From the NCBI RefSeq assembly GCF_021028995.1, contig NZ_JAJJZG010000008.1:1-64000 (forward strand): a stretch of DNA of 64,000 nt, given 5' to 3'. Position 1 is the first letter of the stretch; each line of letters starts with the position of its first letter. Made by a program: the position numbers and the translations under genes. This stretch comes from Halobacterium sp. KA-4 (GTDB lineage: Archaea > Halobacteriota > Halobacteria > Halobacteriales > Halobacteriaceae). Shown in pieces: positions 8,201-17,795 of this stretch. Below the pieces are notes generated by a model that did no database searches, was not told the DNA's origin, and saw nothing but the letters and a program-made list of their open reading frames with translations.

Positions 8201-9235
8201 ATGGCGACGACGAAGCTCACGCGCCGCGGGAAGGCGGTGCTCGCGGTCGCCGTGCTCGGCGTCGTGCTCGGGTACGCGTTCGGCGGCCGCAGCCTGAACG
8301 CCGTCGTCGTGCCAGCGGCCGCGCTTCTGGGGGTGACGCGGCTCTACGTCCACACGTTCCCGGAACCCAGCGTCGAACGAACCGCGCCGAGCGAGGGCTA
8401 TCAGGGCGACCGGCGGACCGTCGAACTGGTCGTCGACGCGGCGCAGCCGTACCCGGCGACGATTCGGGACCGGCTCTCCGACGGGCTGCGCGGCGACAGC
8501 GAGCGAGACGCCGAGGCGGACGGGCGCACGCTGACCTACGACGTCGAGTTAGCCGAGCGCGGCGTCGGCTCCGTCGGCCCGTGCTCGGTGCGCGCGACCG
8601 ACCCGTTCGGGCTGTGGAACGTGGGGTTCGTCGCCGGCACGCAGGAGCGCGTGACGGTGTTCCCGCGCGTCCACGAACTCCGTGACACGGCGGCGCTCCT
8701 GTCGGGGTACGTGGGCGTGACCGACGACCGGGAGCAGTTCGCGGGCGTCCGCGAGTACGAGCGCGGCGACCCCCTGCGCGACATCAACTGGAAGGCGTCG
8801 GCGAAGCGCCCGAACGACTTCGCCGTCACCAAGTACGCCGGCGAGGGCGCGACCAACCGCGTGACCGTCGCGGCGGAGGCGGTCGGGCCGCGAGCGGACT
8901 CCGTCGCGGAGGCCGCCGCGAGCGTCGCCGTCCACCTCCTCGACGCGGGCGTCGCCGTCGGCGTGGCAACCGCGTCCGGGAACGTCGAACCGGCGCACGG
9001 CGACCCGCACCGCCGCCGGCTGCTCGGCGCGCTCGCGACGTTCGAGCGCGGCCGGCTCCCCCAACACCGCAGAGACAACGCCGACGTCGTCGTGCACGCG
9101 CCGGAGAGCGGCGAGCACGTCACCGTGACCGTCGGCGGGACGGACTACCGGTACACGGAGTTCGTCGGCCGCGGCGCCGGACCGGAGCGAGCGAGTAACG
9201 AGCGTCCCGCGAACCGCGGGGAGGTGTCGGCGTGA
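8201..9235 (+). CDS. DUF58 domain protein
   Basis: A 344-residue protein beginning 1 nt after the MoxR stop codon. The N-terminus has a basic start and two hydrophobic segments (about residues 12-45), followed by an extracytoplasmic-like beta region. It then has the DUF58 signature FAGVREYERGDPLRDINWKASAKRPNDFAV, in which the paired R/D and WKA residues are conserved. DUF58 proteins carry a VWA-like fold and work with MoxR ATPases. The stop overlaps the start of the transglutaminase gene by 4 bp, indicating one operon. Confidence 0.9.
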   Translation: MATTKLTRRGKAVLAVAVLGVVLGYAFGGRSLNAVVVPAAALLGVTRLYVHTFPEPSVERTAPSEGYQGDRRTVELVVDAAQPYPATIRDRLSDGLRGDSERDAEADGRTLTYDVELAERGVGSVGPCSVRATDPFGLWNVGFVAGTQERVTVFPRVHELRDTAALLSGYVGVTDDREQFAGVREYERGDPLRDINWKASAKRPNDFAVTKYAGEGATNRVTVAAEAVGPRADSVAEAAASVAVHLLDAGVAVGVATASGNVEPAHGDPHRRRLLGALATFERGRLPQHRRDNADVVVHAPESGEHVTVTVGGTDYRYTEFVGRGAGPERASNERPANRGEVSA

Positions 9236-11421
9236 GCACCGCGCGCGTTCGAGACGCCGCGAGCGACTGGTCGGTTTCGTGGCGGAGCGTCGCAGCGGGC
9301 GGCTGCGTCGCCGTCGTCGTCGCGGCGTACCTCTCGGTGTTGTACGACGTCGTCACGGTCGTCGACGACCCGACGCTGTTCGTCGGGGCGGTGGTCGGCG
9401 CGGTCGTCCTGGCGGGCGTGCTGCGGGCACTCCCGTGGACGCACGCGCTCGGACTGGCGTCGGCAATACTGGTGGGCGGCCTCGCGCTCTACCTGTCGGC
9501 GGTTCCGCCGGCGTACTTCGACGCGCTGTCGCCGCTGCGCGTCCTGCAGGACACGGTCGCGCTGCTGACCGGCTACTCCGTGCTGCGGATGCCCGCCGCG
9601 GGCGCGTGGGCGACCGCGGTCGCGCCCGCACCGACGTTCCTCGCGGCGTACCTCGCGTTCCGCGGGCAGTACACGCGAGCAGCGGGGGTCGCGGCGGCGA
9701 CGCTCGGGTTCTTCGTGTTGACTGGGGACAGCACGACGACCACGACGCTCGTCGGCGTGCTCGCGGCGGCGGGCGCGGTCGGGTTCGGCACGCTCGCCGC
9801 ACACGCCGCGAGCGCGCGACAGACGCAGGTGTTGACGGTCGTGCTCGCGGTGATGGTAGTCGGGTCGGCGACGGTGACCGCGGTGCCGGGCGGACAGTCG
9901 CCGCTCGTGCCGGCGTCGTCGTCGAACCCGAGCGCGGGCAGCCTCGTGAGCGCGGACGGCTACGTCGGCGTGGGCGGCAGCCTCGACCTCGACCCGCGCG
10001 TCCAGTTCGTCGTCGGGTCCGAGCGCGCATCCTACTACCGGGCGGGCGTCTACGACCGCTACACGGGCGACGGCTGGGTGCGGACCGCGGACGTCGGCTC
10101 GGGGACGACGCCATCGCCGACCGGGGAGCGCGTGCGCCAGCGCATCACCGCCGAGCGCACGCTGGACGTGCTGCCGTCCGCGCCCGTTCCGCAGTCCGTG
10201 AGCGGCATCGACGCCGAAGTGGTCGACGGTGGCCTGCTCGTGAATGGGCCGACGCTGCGGTCCGGGGACACCTACGTCGTCGAGAGCCAGCGCCCGGTCA
10301 ACGATTCCGTCGACCTCTCGCGGGAGACGGGTGCAGTCCCCGACCGCGTCGCGGCGACGTACCTCCAGTTGCCGGACAGCACGGACGACCGTGTGGTCGA
10401 CCTCGCGGCGTCGCTGACCGAGGGTGCAGAGTCGAACTCCGAGCGCGCGGCCGCCGTCGAGCGCTGGCTGGAGGCGAACAAGCAGTACTCGCTGGACGCG
10501 CCGAAGCCCGACGACGACCTCGTCACCGAGTTCGTGCTCGGGGACGCGCCCGGCTACTGCACGTACTTCGCCAGCGCGATGACCGTCATGTTGCGCTCGC
10601 AGGGCGTGCCCGCGCGGTTCGTCACCGGCTTCACGCCCGGCCAGCAGGTCGCCGAGGACGAGTGGGTAGTGCGGGGACTGGACTCGCACGCGTGGGTCGA
10701 GGTGTACGTGCCGGACCGCGGCTGGGTGCGCTTCGACCCGACGCCGAGCGGCGAGCGCACGACCGTCGAACAGCAGCGCATCACAGAGGCGCGCGCGAGC
10801 GGGACCGAGGGCGTCGACGCGGCGGGCAGCGAGGATGGCACGTGGACGCCGACGAACGAGACGACCACGATGACGAGAACCGAGACGACGAGCGCCGGCG
10901 TCGGCGAGTCGGACGCGCCGACTGAACAGGCCGCGTACGGCGTCGGCAACCTCGAAGGCGAGGGTTCGGACCCGGCGAACGTGACTCCGCCGACTGGTCC
11001 GAATGGAGCGACGGGGAGCAGTGGTGGGCCGACGCTGCCGCCGGCGTCGACGCTGCTGGTCTGGGGCGTGCTCGTCGGCGGTGCGGTCGCGGGGGCACGG
11101 TACTCCGGACTCACCGCGCGTGCCTACCGGGCGGTGTGGCTGCGGTGGCTACCCCGCGGCGACCCCCGCGAGGAAGTCGAGGGGGCCTTCGAGCGCGTGG
11201 AGTACGTCCTCGAACGCCAGCACCGCGAGCGCGAACCCGGAGAGACGGTCCGCGACTTCGTCGCCGACGTCCGCGCTGACGACCGAGCGCGCCGGGTTGC
11301 GGCCCTCAGAGAGCGCGCGCGGTACGCGGGTCGCGTCGACAGAGCCGACGCCGCCGAAGCGAGACGGCTCGCGCGGTCGCTGGCCGCCGAAAACAGCCGC
11401 CTGCCCGACCCTCGGCGATAG
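9232..11421 (+). CDS. Transglutaminase-like membrane protein (TgpA type: DUF3488, transglutaminase core, DUF4129)
   Basis: A 729-residue protein starting at the GTG that overlaps the DUF58 stop. The N-terminal third has about six transmembrane segments (DUF3488-like), then an extracellular region. The transglutaminase core carries Cys in APGYCTYFASAMTVMLRSQG, His in LDSHAWVEVYV and Asp in WVRFDPTP. A Thr/Ser/Gly-rich stalk follows (about residues 520-600), then another membrane helix near 605-625, and a C-terminal cytoplasmic DUF4129-like domain. It is the third gene of the MoxR operon, probably acting on cell-surface proteins. Confidence 0.9.
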   Translation: MSTARVRDAASDWSVSWRSVAAGGCVAVVVAAYLSVLYDVVTVVDDPTLFVGAVVGAVVLAGVLRALPWTHALGLASAILVGGLALYLSAVPPAYFDALSPLRVLQDTVALLTGYSVLRMPAAGAWATAVAPAPTFLAAYLAFRGQYTRAAGVAAATLGFFVLTGDSTTTTTLVGVLAAAGAVGFGTLAAHAASARQTQVLTVVLAVMVVGSATVTAVPGGQSPLVPASSSNPSAGSLVSADGYVGVGGSLDLDPRVQFVVGSERASYYRAGVYDRYTGDGWVRTADVGSGTTPSPTGERVRQRITAERTLDVLPSAPVPQSVSGIDAEVVDGGLLVNGPTLRSGDTYVVESQRPVNDSVDLSRETGAVPDRVAATYLQLPDSTDDRVVDLAASLTEGAESNSERAAAVERWLEANKQYSLDAPKPDDDLVTEFVLGDAPGYCTYFASAMTVMLRSQGVPARFVTGFTPGQQVAEDEWVVRGLDSHAWVEVYVPDRGWVRFDPTPSGERTTVEQQRITEARASGTEGVDAAGSEDGTWTPTNETTTMTRTETTSAGVGESDAPTEQAAYGVGNLEGEGSDPANVTPPTGPNGATGSSGGPTLPPASTLLVWGVLVGGAVAGARYSGLTARAYRAVWLRWLPRGDPREEVEGAFERVEYVLERQHREREPGETVRDFVADVRADDRARRVAALRERARYAGRVDRADAAEARRLARSLAAENSRLPDPRR

Positions 11422-11423
11422 TG

Positions 11424-11430
11424 TTTAATA
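11424..11430 (+). promoter_or_regulatory. TATA box of sui1
   Basis: TTTAATA lies 26-32 nt upstream of the ATG at 11456, right after the transglutaminase stop codon. This spacing fits a leaderless transcript for the translation factor gene. Confidence 0.65.
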
Positions 11431-11431
11431 G

Positions 11432-11749
<318 letters not shown>

Positions 11750-11844
11750 CCCGCGCGTCGACGTCCACCACTTCTCTCTCAGTATTCGCGCTGCCGAGCC
11801 GCACGGTTCCCCAGTTTAGTTATTCCAGAAGACCAGCGCAGCGT

Positions 11845-12213
11845 TCAGAACGGGGATTCGGTCGCGGATTCGGTGTCGGGGCCTTCGTCGCTCTCGTTAG
11901 CGGCGACCTCGCCGTCCCAGCCGGTGATGCCGCTGGCGAGGCTCTCGACGCGCGCGTCCTCGTCGAGGCCCTCGTAGGACTTGACGAGTCGCGCGGCTTG
12001 CTGGCTGGCCTGCCCGTGGGGGCAGACGGTGACGACGCGGTCCGCGCCCTCGAGTTGGTCGACGGACTGGGGGAGGTCGGAGAACGGGATGTTCTCGCTG
12101 TTCGGGATGTGACCGCGCTCGAAGGCCGCCCGCGGGCGGATGTCGACGATGCGGACGTCCTCGCCATCGTCGAGGAGTGCTTCGAGTTCGTCGGCGGAAA
12201 TCTCGCCGTCCAT
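11845..12213 (-). CDS. Rhodanese domain protein
   Basis: A 122-residue single-domain rhodanese. It has IVDIRPRAAFERGHIPNSENIPF at the start of the domain and the active-site loop VTVCPHGQAS, where the Cys would carry the persulfide. The GITGWDG segment after the active site is also typical. An acidic tail of about 20 residues follows. It probably acts in cytoplasmic sulfur transfer; no sulfur genes are adjacent. Confidence 0.9.
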   Translation of the reverse strand: MDGEISADELEALLDDGEDVRIVDIRPRAAFERGHIPNSENIPFSDLPQSVDQLEGADRVVTVCPHGQASQQAARLVKSYEGLDEDARVESLASGITGWDGEVAANESDEGPDTESATESPF

Positions 12214-12410
12214 GTGCCGTACCTGGGTCTACGCGGAGTTACGGCTTGCGGTCGGGGAAGGAACGCGACTGCCACAACGACGAAGGGGCTGGTCATGTTA
12301 TGTTTTACCATGCCACGTAGAAACGTCAACGTTCCGATGCGAGACCCGCGACGGGAGGAGCGCGAGGACGACCACGAGCACCGCCACCCGGTGCTCGCCG
12401 TCGCTGCGGT

Positions 12411-12983
12411 TCACAGGTAGCCGTCGGCCTGCGCCAGCAGCAAGCCCTCGATGGTGGCGTCGTTCGCTGGTGGCGCGCGAGCCACCGAGAGCGCCTCCTC
12501 GACGGGCACGCGCTCGACGGAGAGGAACTCGTTGTCGTCGAGGTCGCGGCCGACTTCTGTGAGTCCCTCCGCGAAGACGATGCCGCGCTGGTGGCGGAGC
12601 ACGCCCGTCGCCGTCCAGAACGACTCGAGGAAGTGGACGTCGTCGGCCTCGTAGCCCGTCTCCTCGCGGAGTTCGCGGCGGCCCGCCGAGACGTACGACT
12701 CGCGGTTCGGGGTGGGCGCGACGTCCGCTGTTTCTTCACTCGATTCCTCTACGATTCCTGCAACCAATTCCATGCACTGCTCGCGAATCGTCGGTCGGTA
12801 CTGGTCGACGAACAACACGTCCCCGTCGTCGACGGCGACGACGACGACCGCCGGCGGGAGTTCGGCCCAGTAGTAGTCTTTCAGCGAGCCGTCGGGCTGC
12901 TCGACGCGGTCGTAGCCGCCGTCGTACCAGCTCGTCTCGTACTCGGTCACGGCGTCGACGACCGGCCAGTCGTGGTCGCGCAT
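12411..12983 (-). CDS. NUDIX hydrolase (ADP-ribose pyrophosphatase-like)
   Basis: A 190-residue NUDIX protein from the ATG at 12981-12983. The Nudix box runs AGRRELREETGYEADD, lacking the first canonical Gly-x5-E spacing but keeping the REx2EE core. It is preceded by LVAGIVEESSEE. The VFVDQYRPTIREQCMELVAG region is typical of ADP-sugar pyrophosphatases. It probably cleaves ADP-ribose or a related nucleotide sugar in the cytoplasm. It is divergent from the DtxR-type regulator. Confidence 0.88.
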   Translation of the reverse strand: MRDHDWPVVDAVTEYETSWYDGGYDRVEQPDGSLKDYYWAELPPAVVVVAVDDGDVLFVDQYRPTIREQCMELVAGIVEESSEETADVAPTPNRESYVSAGRRELREETGYEADDVHFLESFWTATGVLRHQRGIVFAEGLTEVGRDLDDNEFLSVERVPVEEALSVARAPPANDATIEGLLLAQADGYL

Positions 12984-13076
12984 GGCCGGCCGTACGCACC
13001 CGCCTACAAAGCCTCCCGGGGACTCGGCGTGGCCGGGAACAGCCTTTTCCCTCCGAGGGGCGGACCAACACGCGAG

Positions 13077-13514
13077 ATGAGTGGGGGAGAGCTCTCGAAG
13101 ACGGCCGGCCGCTACCTCAGCGCCATCCTGCTGGTGTCCGCCCAGGAGGGACGCCCAGCCAAGACCGGGGAGGTCGCCGACCGGCTCGACGTCGACCCCG
13201 CGACCGTCACCGAGCGCATGACCGACTTCGCGGAGCGCGGACTCGTCGACTACGAGCGCTACGAGGGCGCGACGCTCACCGGCGACGGCGAGACGGTCAC
13301 GCGCGAACTCATGTGGAAGCGGTGTCTCGTCGAGAACTTCACGACCGACGACCTCGGGCTCGACAGCGTCGACACCGACTCCATCGGCGGCGCGCTCTCC
13401 GAGGAAGCTGCTCGCGCGCTGAAACGCCACATCGACCACCCCTGCACGGGGCGGTGTTCGGCGCCCGACGCGGACTTCGCGGAGTGCTGTCCGGACTACC
13501 AGGTGTCGCGGTAG
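13077..13514 (+). CDS. DtxR-family metal-dependent transcription regulator
   Basis: A 145-residue protein with an N-terminal winged helix (SKTAGRYLSAILLVSAQEGRPAKTGEVADRLDVDPATVTERMTDF broken by the recognition helix near residues 40-55) and a dimerisation region with metal ligands (E and H in LMWKRCLVENF and LKRHIDHPC). It lacks the SH3-like third domain of long DtxR proteins and ends with a Cys-rich tail (C-x3-C, then CC). It could sense Fe or Mn. It is a candidate partner of the TTAGG-N4-CCTAA operators in this window, but haloarchaea encode several such regulators. Confidence 0.87.
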   Translation: MSGGELSKTAGRYLSAILLVSAQEGRPAKTGEVADRLDVDPATVTERMTDFAERGLVDYERYEGATLTGDGETVTRELMWKRCLVENFTTDDLGLDSVDTDSIGGALSEEAARALKRHIDHPCTGRCSAPDADFAECCPDYQVSR

Positions 13515-13934
13515 TCAGAGGACCGGCTCGTAGAAGTTGCTGAACGCGATGCGGCGCAGCGTCGCGACGGCGGCGTCGGGCTCGTTCTGAAACGTCGTCG
13601 CCACCAGCGCGTCCGCGAACGGCACGTAGTGCCACGCGGCGTTGTCCACTTCGGTGCTCCCGTTCTCGTGGACTTCCGCGTCGGGGTGGTCGACTTTCGC
13701 GGCCTCGAACTCTTCGTAGTCGCCGACCTCGACTTCGAGGAGCGAGGCGAACATGGCTTCGCGGGCGGCGCCCACGACGTCGCTGGTGACGCGCTCGTCG
13801 TACTCCTCCTTGGAGAGTTCCATCGCGCGTGCGACCTCGCGGGTGACTGTCTGTGCGGCCGGCCCCACGCCCTCGAAGCGCTCGCGGACCTCGGCTTCGG
13901 TCGTCGGCGCGAGCACGCCACGCGTCTCTGTCAT
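13515..13934 (-). CDS. DUF5809 family protein
   Basis: A 139-residue haloarchaeal protein ending in NEPDAAVATLRRIAFSNFYEPVL. It is acidic and mainly helical, with no transmembrane segments or catalytic motifs that I recognise. It resembles the haloarchaeal DUF5809 family and lies just downstream of the DUF5810-like gene, the usual pairing. Its stop codon abuts that of the convergent regulator gene. Function unknown. Confidence 0.75.
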   Translation of the reverse strand: MTETRGVLAPTTEAEVRERFEGVGPAAQTVTREVARAMELSKEEYDERVTSDVVGAAREAMFASLLEVEVGDYEEFEAAKVDHPDAEVHENGSTEVDNAAWHYVPFADALVATTFQNEPDAAVATLRRIAFSNFYEPVL

Positions 13935-13958
13935 GCGCGAACGAACAGTCTGGACGCC

Positions 13959-14336
13959 CTACTGGGTTTCGGAGTCGTCGTCGCCGTCCTCGGGGTCGGG
14001 GCTCGCCAGCGACGACTCGTGGAGCTGCTCGGTGATGTCCTGTGCTTCGTCGAGAATCGCGGCGGCCTCCCCGGAGAGGTCGGCGTCGCCGTGCTGTTCG
14101 ACGGCCGGCATCTCGTGGCCGTGCGGTTCGGTCACCGTCTCGGTGTCCGTCTCCTCGGCGTGCTCGGTCACGTCGGGGGCCAGCGACTCGGGGTCGCGGT
14201 CCTCCCAGTCCGGGACGGTGTCGTCCAGCCACGCCTCGTGGTCGCCGCCGCGGACCAGCGCCGTGAACGCGAGGTGGTTCGCGAGGTGTTCGCCGTCCGC
14301 CTCGTCGACGCCGCAGACCGGACACTCGTAGCCCAT
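13959..14336 (-). CDS. DUF5810 family zinc-finger protein
   Basis: A 125-residue protein whose N-terminus MGYECPVCGVDEADGEHLANH is a C2H2-type finger (C5, C8, H17, H21). The rest is acidic and probably disordered, ending PEDGDDDSETQ. It matches haloarchaeal DUF5810, found next to DUF5809 as here. A nucleic-acid or protein-binding role is possible but unproven. Confidence 0.75.
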   Translation of the reverse strand: MGYECPVCGVDEADGEHLANHLAFTALVRGGDHEAWLDDTVPDWEDRDPESLAPDVTEHAEETDTETVTEPHGHEMPAVEQHGDADLSGEAAAILDEAQDITEQLHESSLASPDPEDGDDDSETQ

Positions 14337-14358
14337 GCGCGGGGAGAGGGGCTACCGC

Positions 14359-14862
14359 CTAAAACGCGTCACGGTCTTCGAGGTTCGCGACGAGCACGTA
14401 GGCGTCCTCGCCGTCCGAGTAGTACTGCGGGAGCGTGCGCAGGTACTCGAAGCCGTGTTTCTCGTAGAGGTTCATCGCGGCGTCGTTGCTCCGCCGGACT
14501 TCGAGTTTCACGCTACGGACGCCCTGCCCGGCGAGCGCGGACAGCGAGCGCCGCAACAGTGCCGCACCGATGCCCTCGCCGCGGCTGTCCGGGTGAACCG
14601 CGATGTCCTTGACGTGGCCGAGGGGTTGGCGGTGGTTCGGAATCGTGTCCGCGACGACGTAGCCCGTAATCTCGCCGTTCGCGGCGACGGGGCCACCCGT
14701 CTCGCTGACGAGGAACGCGGGCGTCCCGACCTGCCGCTCGAACGCCGAGTACGGCCACGGCTGGTCGAACACCTCCTTCTCGATGCCGAACACGTCAAGC
14801 AGGTCCGCGCGGGTCGCCTGCCGGATGGCCGTGTCCGACGACGGCGGTGCGACGGTCGTCAC
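14359..14862 (-). CDS. rimI: GNAT N-acetyltransferase, RimI-like
   Basis: A 167-residue GNAT protein. The acetyl-CoA-binding motif A is VKDIAVHPDSRGEGIGAALL, followed by VKLEVRRSNDAAMNLYEKHGFEYL, the classical RimI/Naa10 block. These enzymes acetylate protein N-termini. The GTG at 14860-14862 was selected because it is preceded by a strong purine-rich ribosome-binding site (GGGGGGAG) and removes a low-complexity N-terminus that longer frames would add. Confidence 0.88.
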   Translation of the reverse strand: MTTVAPPSSDTAIRQATRADLLDVFGIEKEVFDQPWPYSAFERQVGTPAFLVSETGGPVAANGEITGYVVADTIPNHRQPLGHVKDIAVHPDSRGEGIGAALLRRSLSALAGQGVRSVKLEVRRSNDAAMNLYEKHGFEYLRTLPQYYSDGEDAYVLVANLEDRDAF

Positions 14863-14965
14863 GCTCCCCCCTATGGACACCGCGAATAAAGGCGCTGTGG
14901 CAGCCGAAGATTGCACGGCGCCGTCGCTGTCGGGCCGAGAAAGAAAGGAGAGAAAGTCGAGGCGC

Positions 14966-16951
14966 TTAGTCGTCGGCGGAGCTCGTCGCGCCACTGTCGC
15001 CGTGGCGCTGCTTCGTCAGCGAGAGCTTCCCGCCGGCCGCGAGCGTACGGCGCTCGCGGTCGGACGCGTCGAGGTAGGCGGTCGCCTCCCAGTCGTCGTT
15101 CACGCGGATGGTGAACTCCTCCTGGCCGGACTCGACGCCCGCGCGGGCGTCGTCGACGATTTCGACGTCGTCGCCCTGCTCGATGCGCTCGTAGGTCTCC
15201 TCGTCGATGGTGAGCGGAATCAGGCCGAAGTTGAACAGGTTGGCCTTGTGGATGCGCGCGAAGCTCTGTGCGAGCACCGCTTCCACGCCGAGGAACATCG
15301 GGCACATCGCCGCGTGCTCGCGGGAGGAACCCTGACCGTAGTTCTCGCCCGCGACGAGCACGCTGCTACCGGCGTTCTTCGCGCGCTCGGCGAACGTGTC
15401 GTCGATGCGCGAGAGCGTGAACTCCGAGAGCCGCTCGATGTTCGAGCGGAACTTGAGGATGTCGGAGGTCGCCGGGATGATGTGGTCCGTCGTGATGTTG
15501 TCGCCCATCTTCAGGAGCGTCTCGCCGGAGACGTCCTCGTCGATGGGGTCCTTGACGGGCACACTGGAGATGTTCGGGCCCTTGATGAGCTCGTCGTCGA
15601 TGGCCTCGTCGGGCGTGATGATGTCCGGGTCGTCCGCGCCGTAGCCCGCGGAGTACTTGTCCGCGAGCTCGAAGCCGGGCGCTTCGAGGTCGCCGAGTTC
15701 GTCGGCGAGGTCGCGCGGGTCGACGATTTCGCCGGCGATGGCCGCCGCGGTGGCGACTTCCGGCGAGCAGAGGTACACCGAGTCGTCCTCGATGCCCGAG
15801 CGGCCCTCGAAGTTCCGGTTGAACGTCCGCAGCGAGACGGAGTCGCTGGCCGGAACGTGGCCGATGCCGATACAGGCACCGCAGGTCGCCTCGGAGAAGT
15901 TGACGCCGGCCGCCATCATCTCGGCGGTCCAGCCTTCACGGGCGAGCATCTCGGAGGCCTGCTTGGAGCCGGGCGCGACGATCATCTCGGTGCCGGCGTT
16001 GATCTGACGGCCTTCCAGCATCTTCGCCGAGGGCAGGATGTCCTCGTAGGCGCCGTTCGTACAGGAGCCGACGATGACCTGTTCGACCTGTTCGCCCTCG
16101 ACCTCGCGGACGGGGACGACTTCGTCGGGCATCGACGGCTTCGCGACGAGCGGTTCGAGGTCCGAGAGGTCGACGACGATTTCGTCGGCGTACTCGGCGT
16201 CCTCGTCGGGGCTGAGGTCGACGAATTCGTCCTCGCGGTCGAACTGCGCGAGCCACTCCTCGGTCTTCTCGTCGGTCGGGAAGATGGAGGAGGTGGCGCC
16301 CAGTTCGGTGCCCATGTTCGTGATGGTGGTGCGTTCGGGCACCGAGAGCGTCTCCACGCCCGGACCCGTGTATTCGAGCACCTTGCCGACGCCGCCCTTC
16401 ACGGAGAGGCGACGGAGGAGCTCGAGGATGACGTCCTTGGCGGTGGCCCACTCGGGGAGCTCGCCTTCGAGGCGGACGTTGACGACTTCCGGCATCTCGA
16501 CGTGGTAGGCGCCGCCGCCCATCGCCACGGCGATGTCGATGCCGCCAGCGCCGATGGCGAGCTGACCGAGCCCGCCGGGGGTCGGCGTGTGGCTGTCCGA
16601 ACCGAGGAGCGTCTTGCCGGGTGCGGCGAAGTTCTCCTTGTGGACGTTGTGGCAGATGCCGTTCCCTGGTCGGGAGAAGTACGCGCCGTACGTACCGGCT
16701 GCCGAGCGCAGGAAGCGGTGGTCGTCGGTGTTCTTGAAGTCGAACTGATAGGTCTGGTGGTCGCAGTACTGAGCCGCGAGTTCCGTCTGGACTTCGTCCA
16801 TTTCGAGGGCTTCGAACTGCAGCCAGACCATCGTCCCAGTGGTGTCCTGGGAGAGCGTCTGATCGATCTCGATCCCGATTTCCTCACCGGGCTCGAGTTC
16901 GCCCTCGACGAGGTGGTCGTCGAGGATTTTCTCCGTGAGCGTCTGTCCCAT
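14966..16951 (-). CDS. acnA: Aconitate hydratase
   Basis: A 661-residue aconitase. The substrate-binding N-terminal domains include LLGSDSHTPTPGGLGQLAIGAGG. The 4Fe-4S ligands are the Cys in VGSCTNGAYEDIL and the CxxC in TCGACIGIGH. The swivel domain contains the ENYGQGSSREHAA motif. It interconverts citrate and isocitrate in the TCA cycle. The length is close to mitochondrial-type aconitases and shorter than bacterial AcnA. It is transcribed alone from its own TATA box, with Asp/Glu-rich sequence throughout as expected for a halophile. Confidence 0.96.
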   Translation of the reverse strand: MGQTLTEKILDDHLVEGELEPGEEIGIEIDQTLSQDTTGTMVWLQFEALEMDEVQTELAAQYCDHQTYQFDFKNTDDHRFLRSAAGTYGAYFSRPGNGICHNVHKENFAAPGKTLLGSDSHTPTPGGLGQLAIGAGGIDIAVAMGGGAYHVEMPEVVNVRLEGELPEWATAKDVILELLRRLSVKGGVGKVLEYTGPGVETLSVPERTTITNMGTELGATSSIFPTDEKTEEWLAQFDREDEFVDLSPDEDAEYADEIVVDLSDLEPLVAKPSMPDEVVPVREVEGEQVEQVIVGSCTNGAYEDILPSAKMLEGRQINAGTEMIVAPGSKQASEMLAREGWTAEMMAAGVNFSEATCGACIGIGHVPASDSVSLRTFNRNFEGRSGIEDDSVYLCSPEVATAAAIAGEIVDPRDLADELGDLEAPGFELADKYSAGYGADDPDIITPDEAIDDELIKGPNISSVPVKDPIDEDVSGETLLKMGDNITTDHIIPATSDILKFRSNIERLSEFTLSRIDDTFAERAKNAGSSVLVAGENYGQGSSREHAAMCPMFLGVEAVLAQSFARIHKANLFNFGLIPLTIDEETYERIEQGDDVEIVDDARAGVESGQEEFTIRVNDDWEATAYLDASDRERRTLAAGGKLSLTKQRHGDSGATSSADD

Positions 16952-16975
16952 AGCGTCCGAAGATGCCCCTTCGAA

Positions 16976-16985
16976 GATTATAAAT
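16976..16985 (-). promoter_or_regulatory. TATA box of acnA
   Basis: On the minus strand ATTTATAATC lies about 26-34 nt upstream of the aconitase ATG at 16951, predicting a leaderless or nearly leaderless transcript. Confidence 0.7.
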
Positions 16986-17116
16986 CCCGCGTGTTTCAGG
17001 ACTGGCGTATTCGCCTAATACGCGGCCTAAGACCTTATTTGCTCCATGTGAACCATCCACACATAGCGGTGGCGTCGACCGACAGAGCATAGGACTGCGA
17101 GCGCGACTCCAACGCC

Positions 17117-17587
17117 ATGTACGAGAGCGGCGCGTTCGTCGCCGACCACGTCGAGCCGGTCACGGAAGCACAGGTCCAGCCCAACGGCGTCGACCTCACC
17201 GCCGAAGCCGTCCTCGAACAGCGCGAACCCGGCCGCATCGGCACCGAGGGCAAGACCATCGGCGACCGCCAGCCGGTCGAACCCAGCGACGACGCGGAGA
17301 CGTTCACGCTCACCCCGGGCGGCTACATCCTCCAGTACGCCGAGACCATCGCCATCCCCGAGGACCACGTCGGCTTCCTCTACCCGCGGTCGTCGCTGAT
17401 GCGCAACTCCTGCATGCTCAACACCGCGGTCTGGGACGCCGGCTACACCGGGAAGGGCGAGGGATTGTTGCAGGTCCACCACGAGGTCGAACTCGAACGT
17501 GGCGCGCGCGTCGCCCAACTCGTCCTCGCCGACGCCGAGCACGCCGACACCTACGACGGCAGCTACCAGGGCGAGCGCGTCGAGTAG
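17117..17587 (+). CDS. dut: dUTPase / dCTP deaminase family protein
   Basis: A 156-residue protein of the dCTP deaminase/dUTPase fold. It shows VQPNGVDLTAEAV near the start, FTLTPGGYILQYAETIAIPEDHVGFLYPRSSLMRNS with the phosphate-binding RSS motif, and ARVAQLVLADAE near the C-terminus. Archaeal dUTPases of the MJ1102 type belong to this family. The block after RSS (AVWDAGYTGKGEGLL) differs from the deaminase signature with its catalytic Glu, favouring dUTP diphosphatase activity. It protects DNA from uracil. It is followed 43 bp later by a small membrane protein and corA. Confidence 0.82.
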   Translation: MYESGAFVADHVEPVTEAQVQPNGVDLTAEAVLEQREPGRIGTEGKTIGDRQPVEPSDDAETFTLTPGGYILQYAETIAIPEDHVGFLYPRSSLMRNSCMLNTAVWDAGYTGKGEGLLQVHHEVELERGARVAQLVLADAEHADTYDGSYQGERVE

Positions 17588-17630
17588 TCCGGGAGGGGTA
17601 CTTTTGGTGGCCGGCCGCGAGCACAAGAGC

Positions 17631-17795
17631 ATGCACTGGCTGCGAGCGGCCGGCGTCGCCGTGACTGCCGCCGGTATCGCGGGCTACGTCGTCGGCACCG
17701 CCGCCCCGTACCCGGGGCGGGCGTTCAGCATCACCGCGCTCATCGTCGGCATCACGCTGTTAAGCATCACCGCTGGCCAGGAGGTGGCGGCGTGA
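17631..17795 (+). CDS. Small two-helix membrane protein
   Basis: A 54-residue hydrophobic protein with two predicted membrane helices (about 4-24 and 30-50). It starts at the ATG at 17631 and its stop codon overlaps the GTG start of corA by 4 bp, so the two are translationally coupled. Function unknown; an accessory role for the transporter is only a guess from position. Confidence 0.65.
   Translation: MHWLRAAGVAVTAAGIAGYVVGTAAPYPGRAFSITALIVGITLLSITAGQEVAA

Noticed and set aside
12310-12420. 36-codon basic/acidic ORF between the rhodanese and NUDIX genes
   Set aside because: It overlaps the NUDIX stop on the opposite strand, has no recognisable family, and the ATG has only a weak promoter. 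It could be real, but the sequence alone does not support it.
14783-17092. 769-codon plus-strand frame opposite acnA and rimI
   Set aside because: Shadow frame. The minus strand carries complete aconitase motifs and the GNAT fold.
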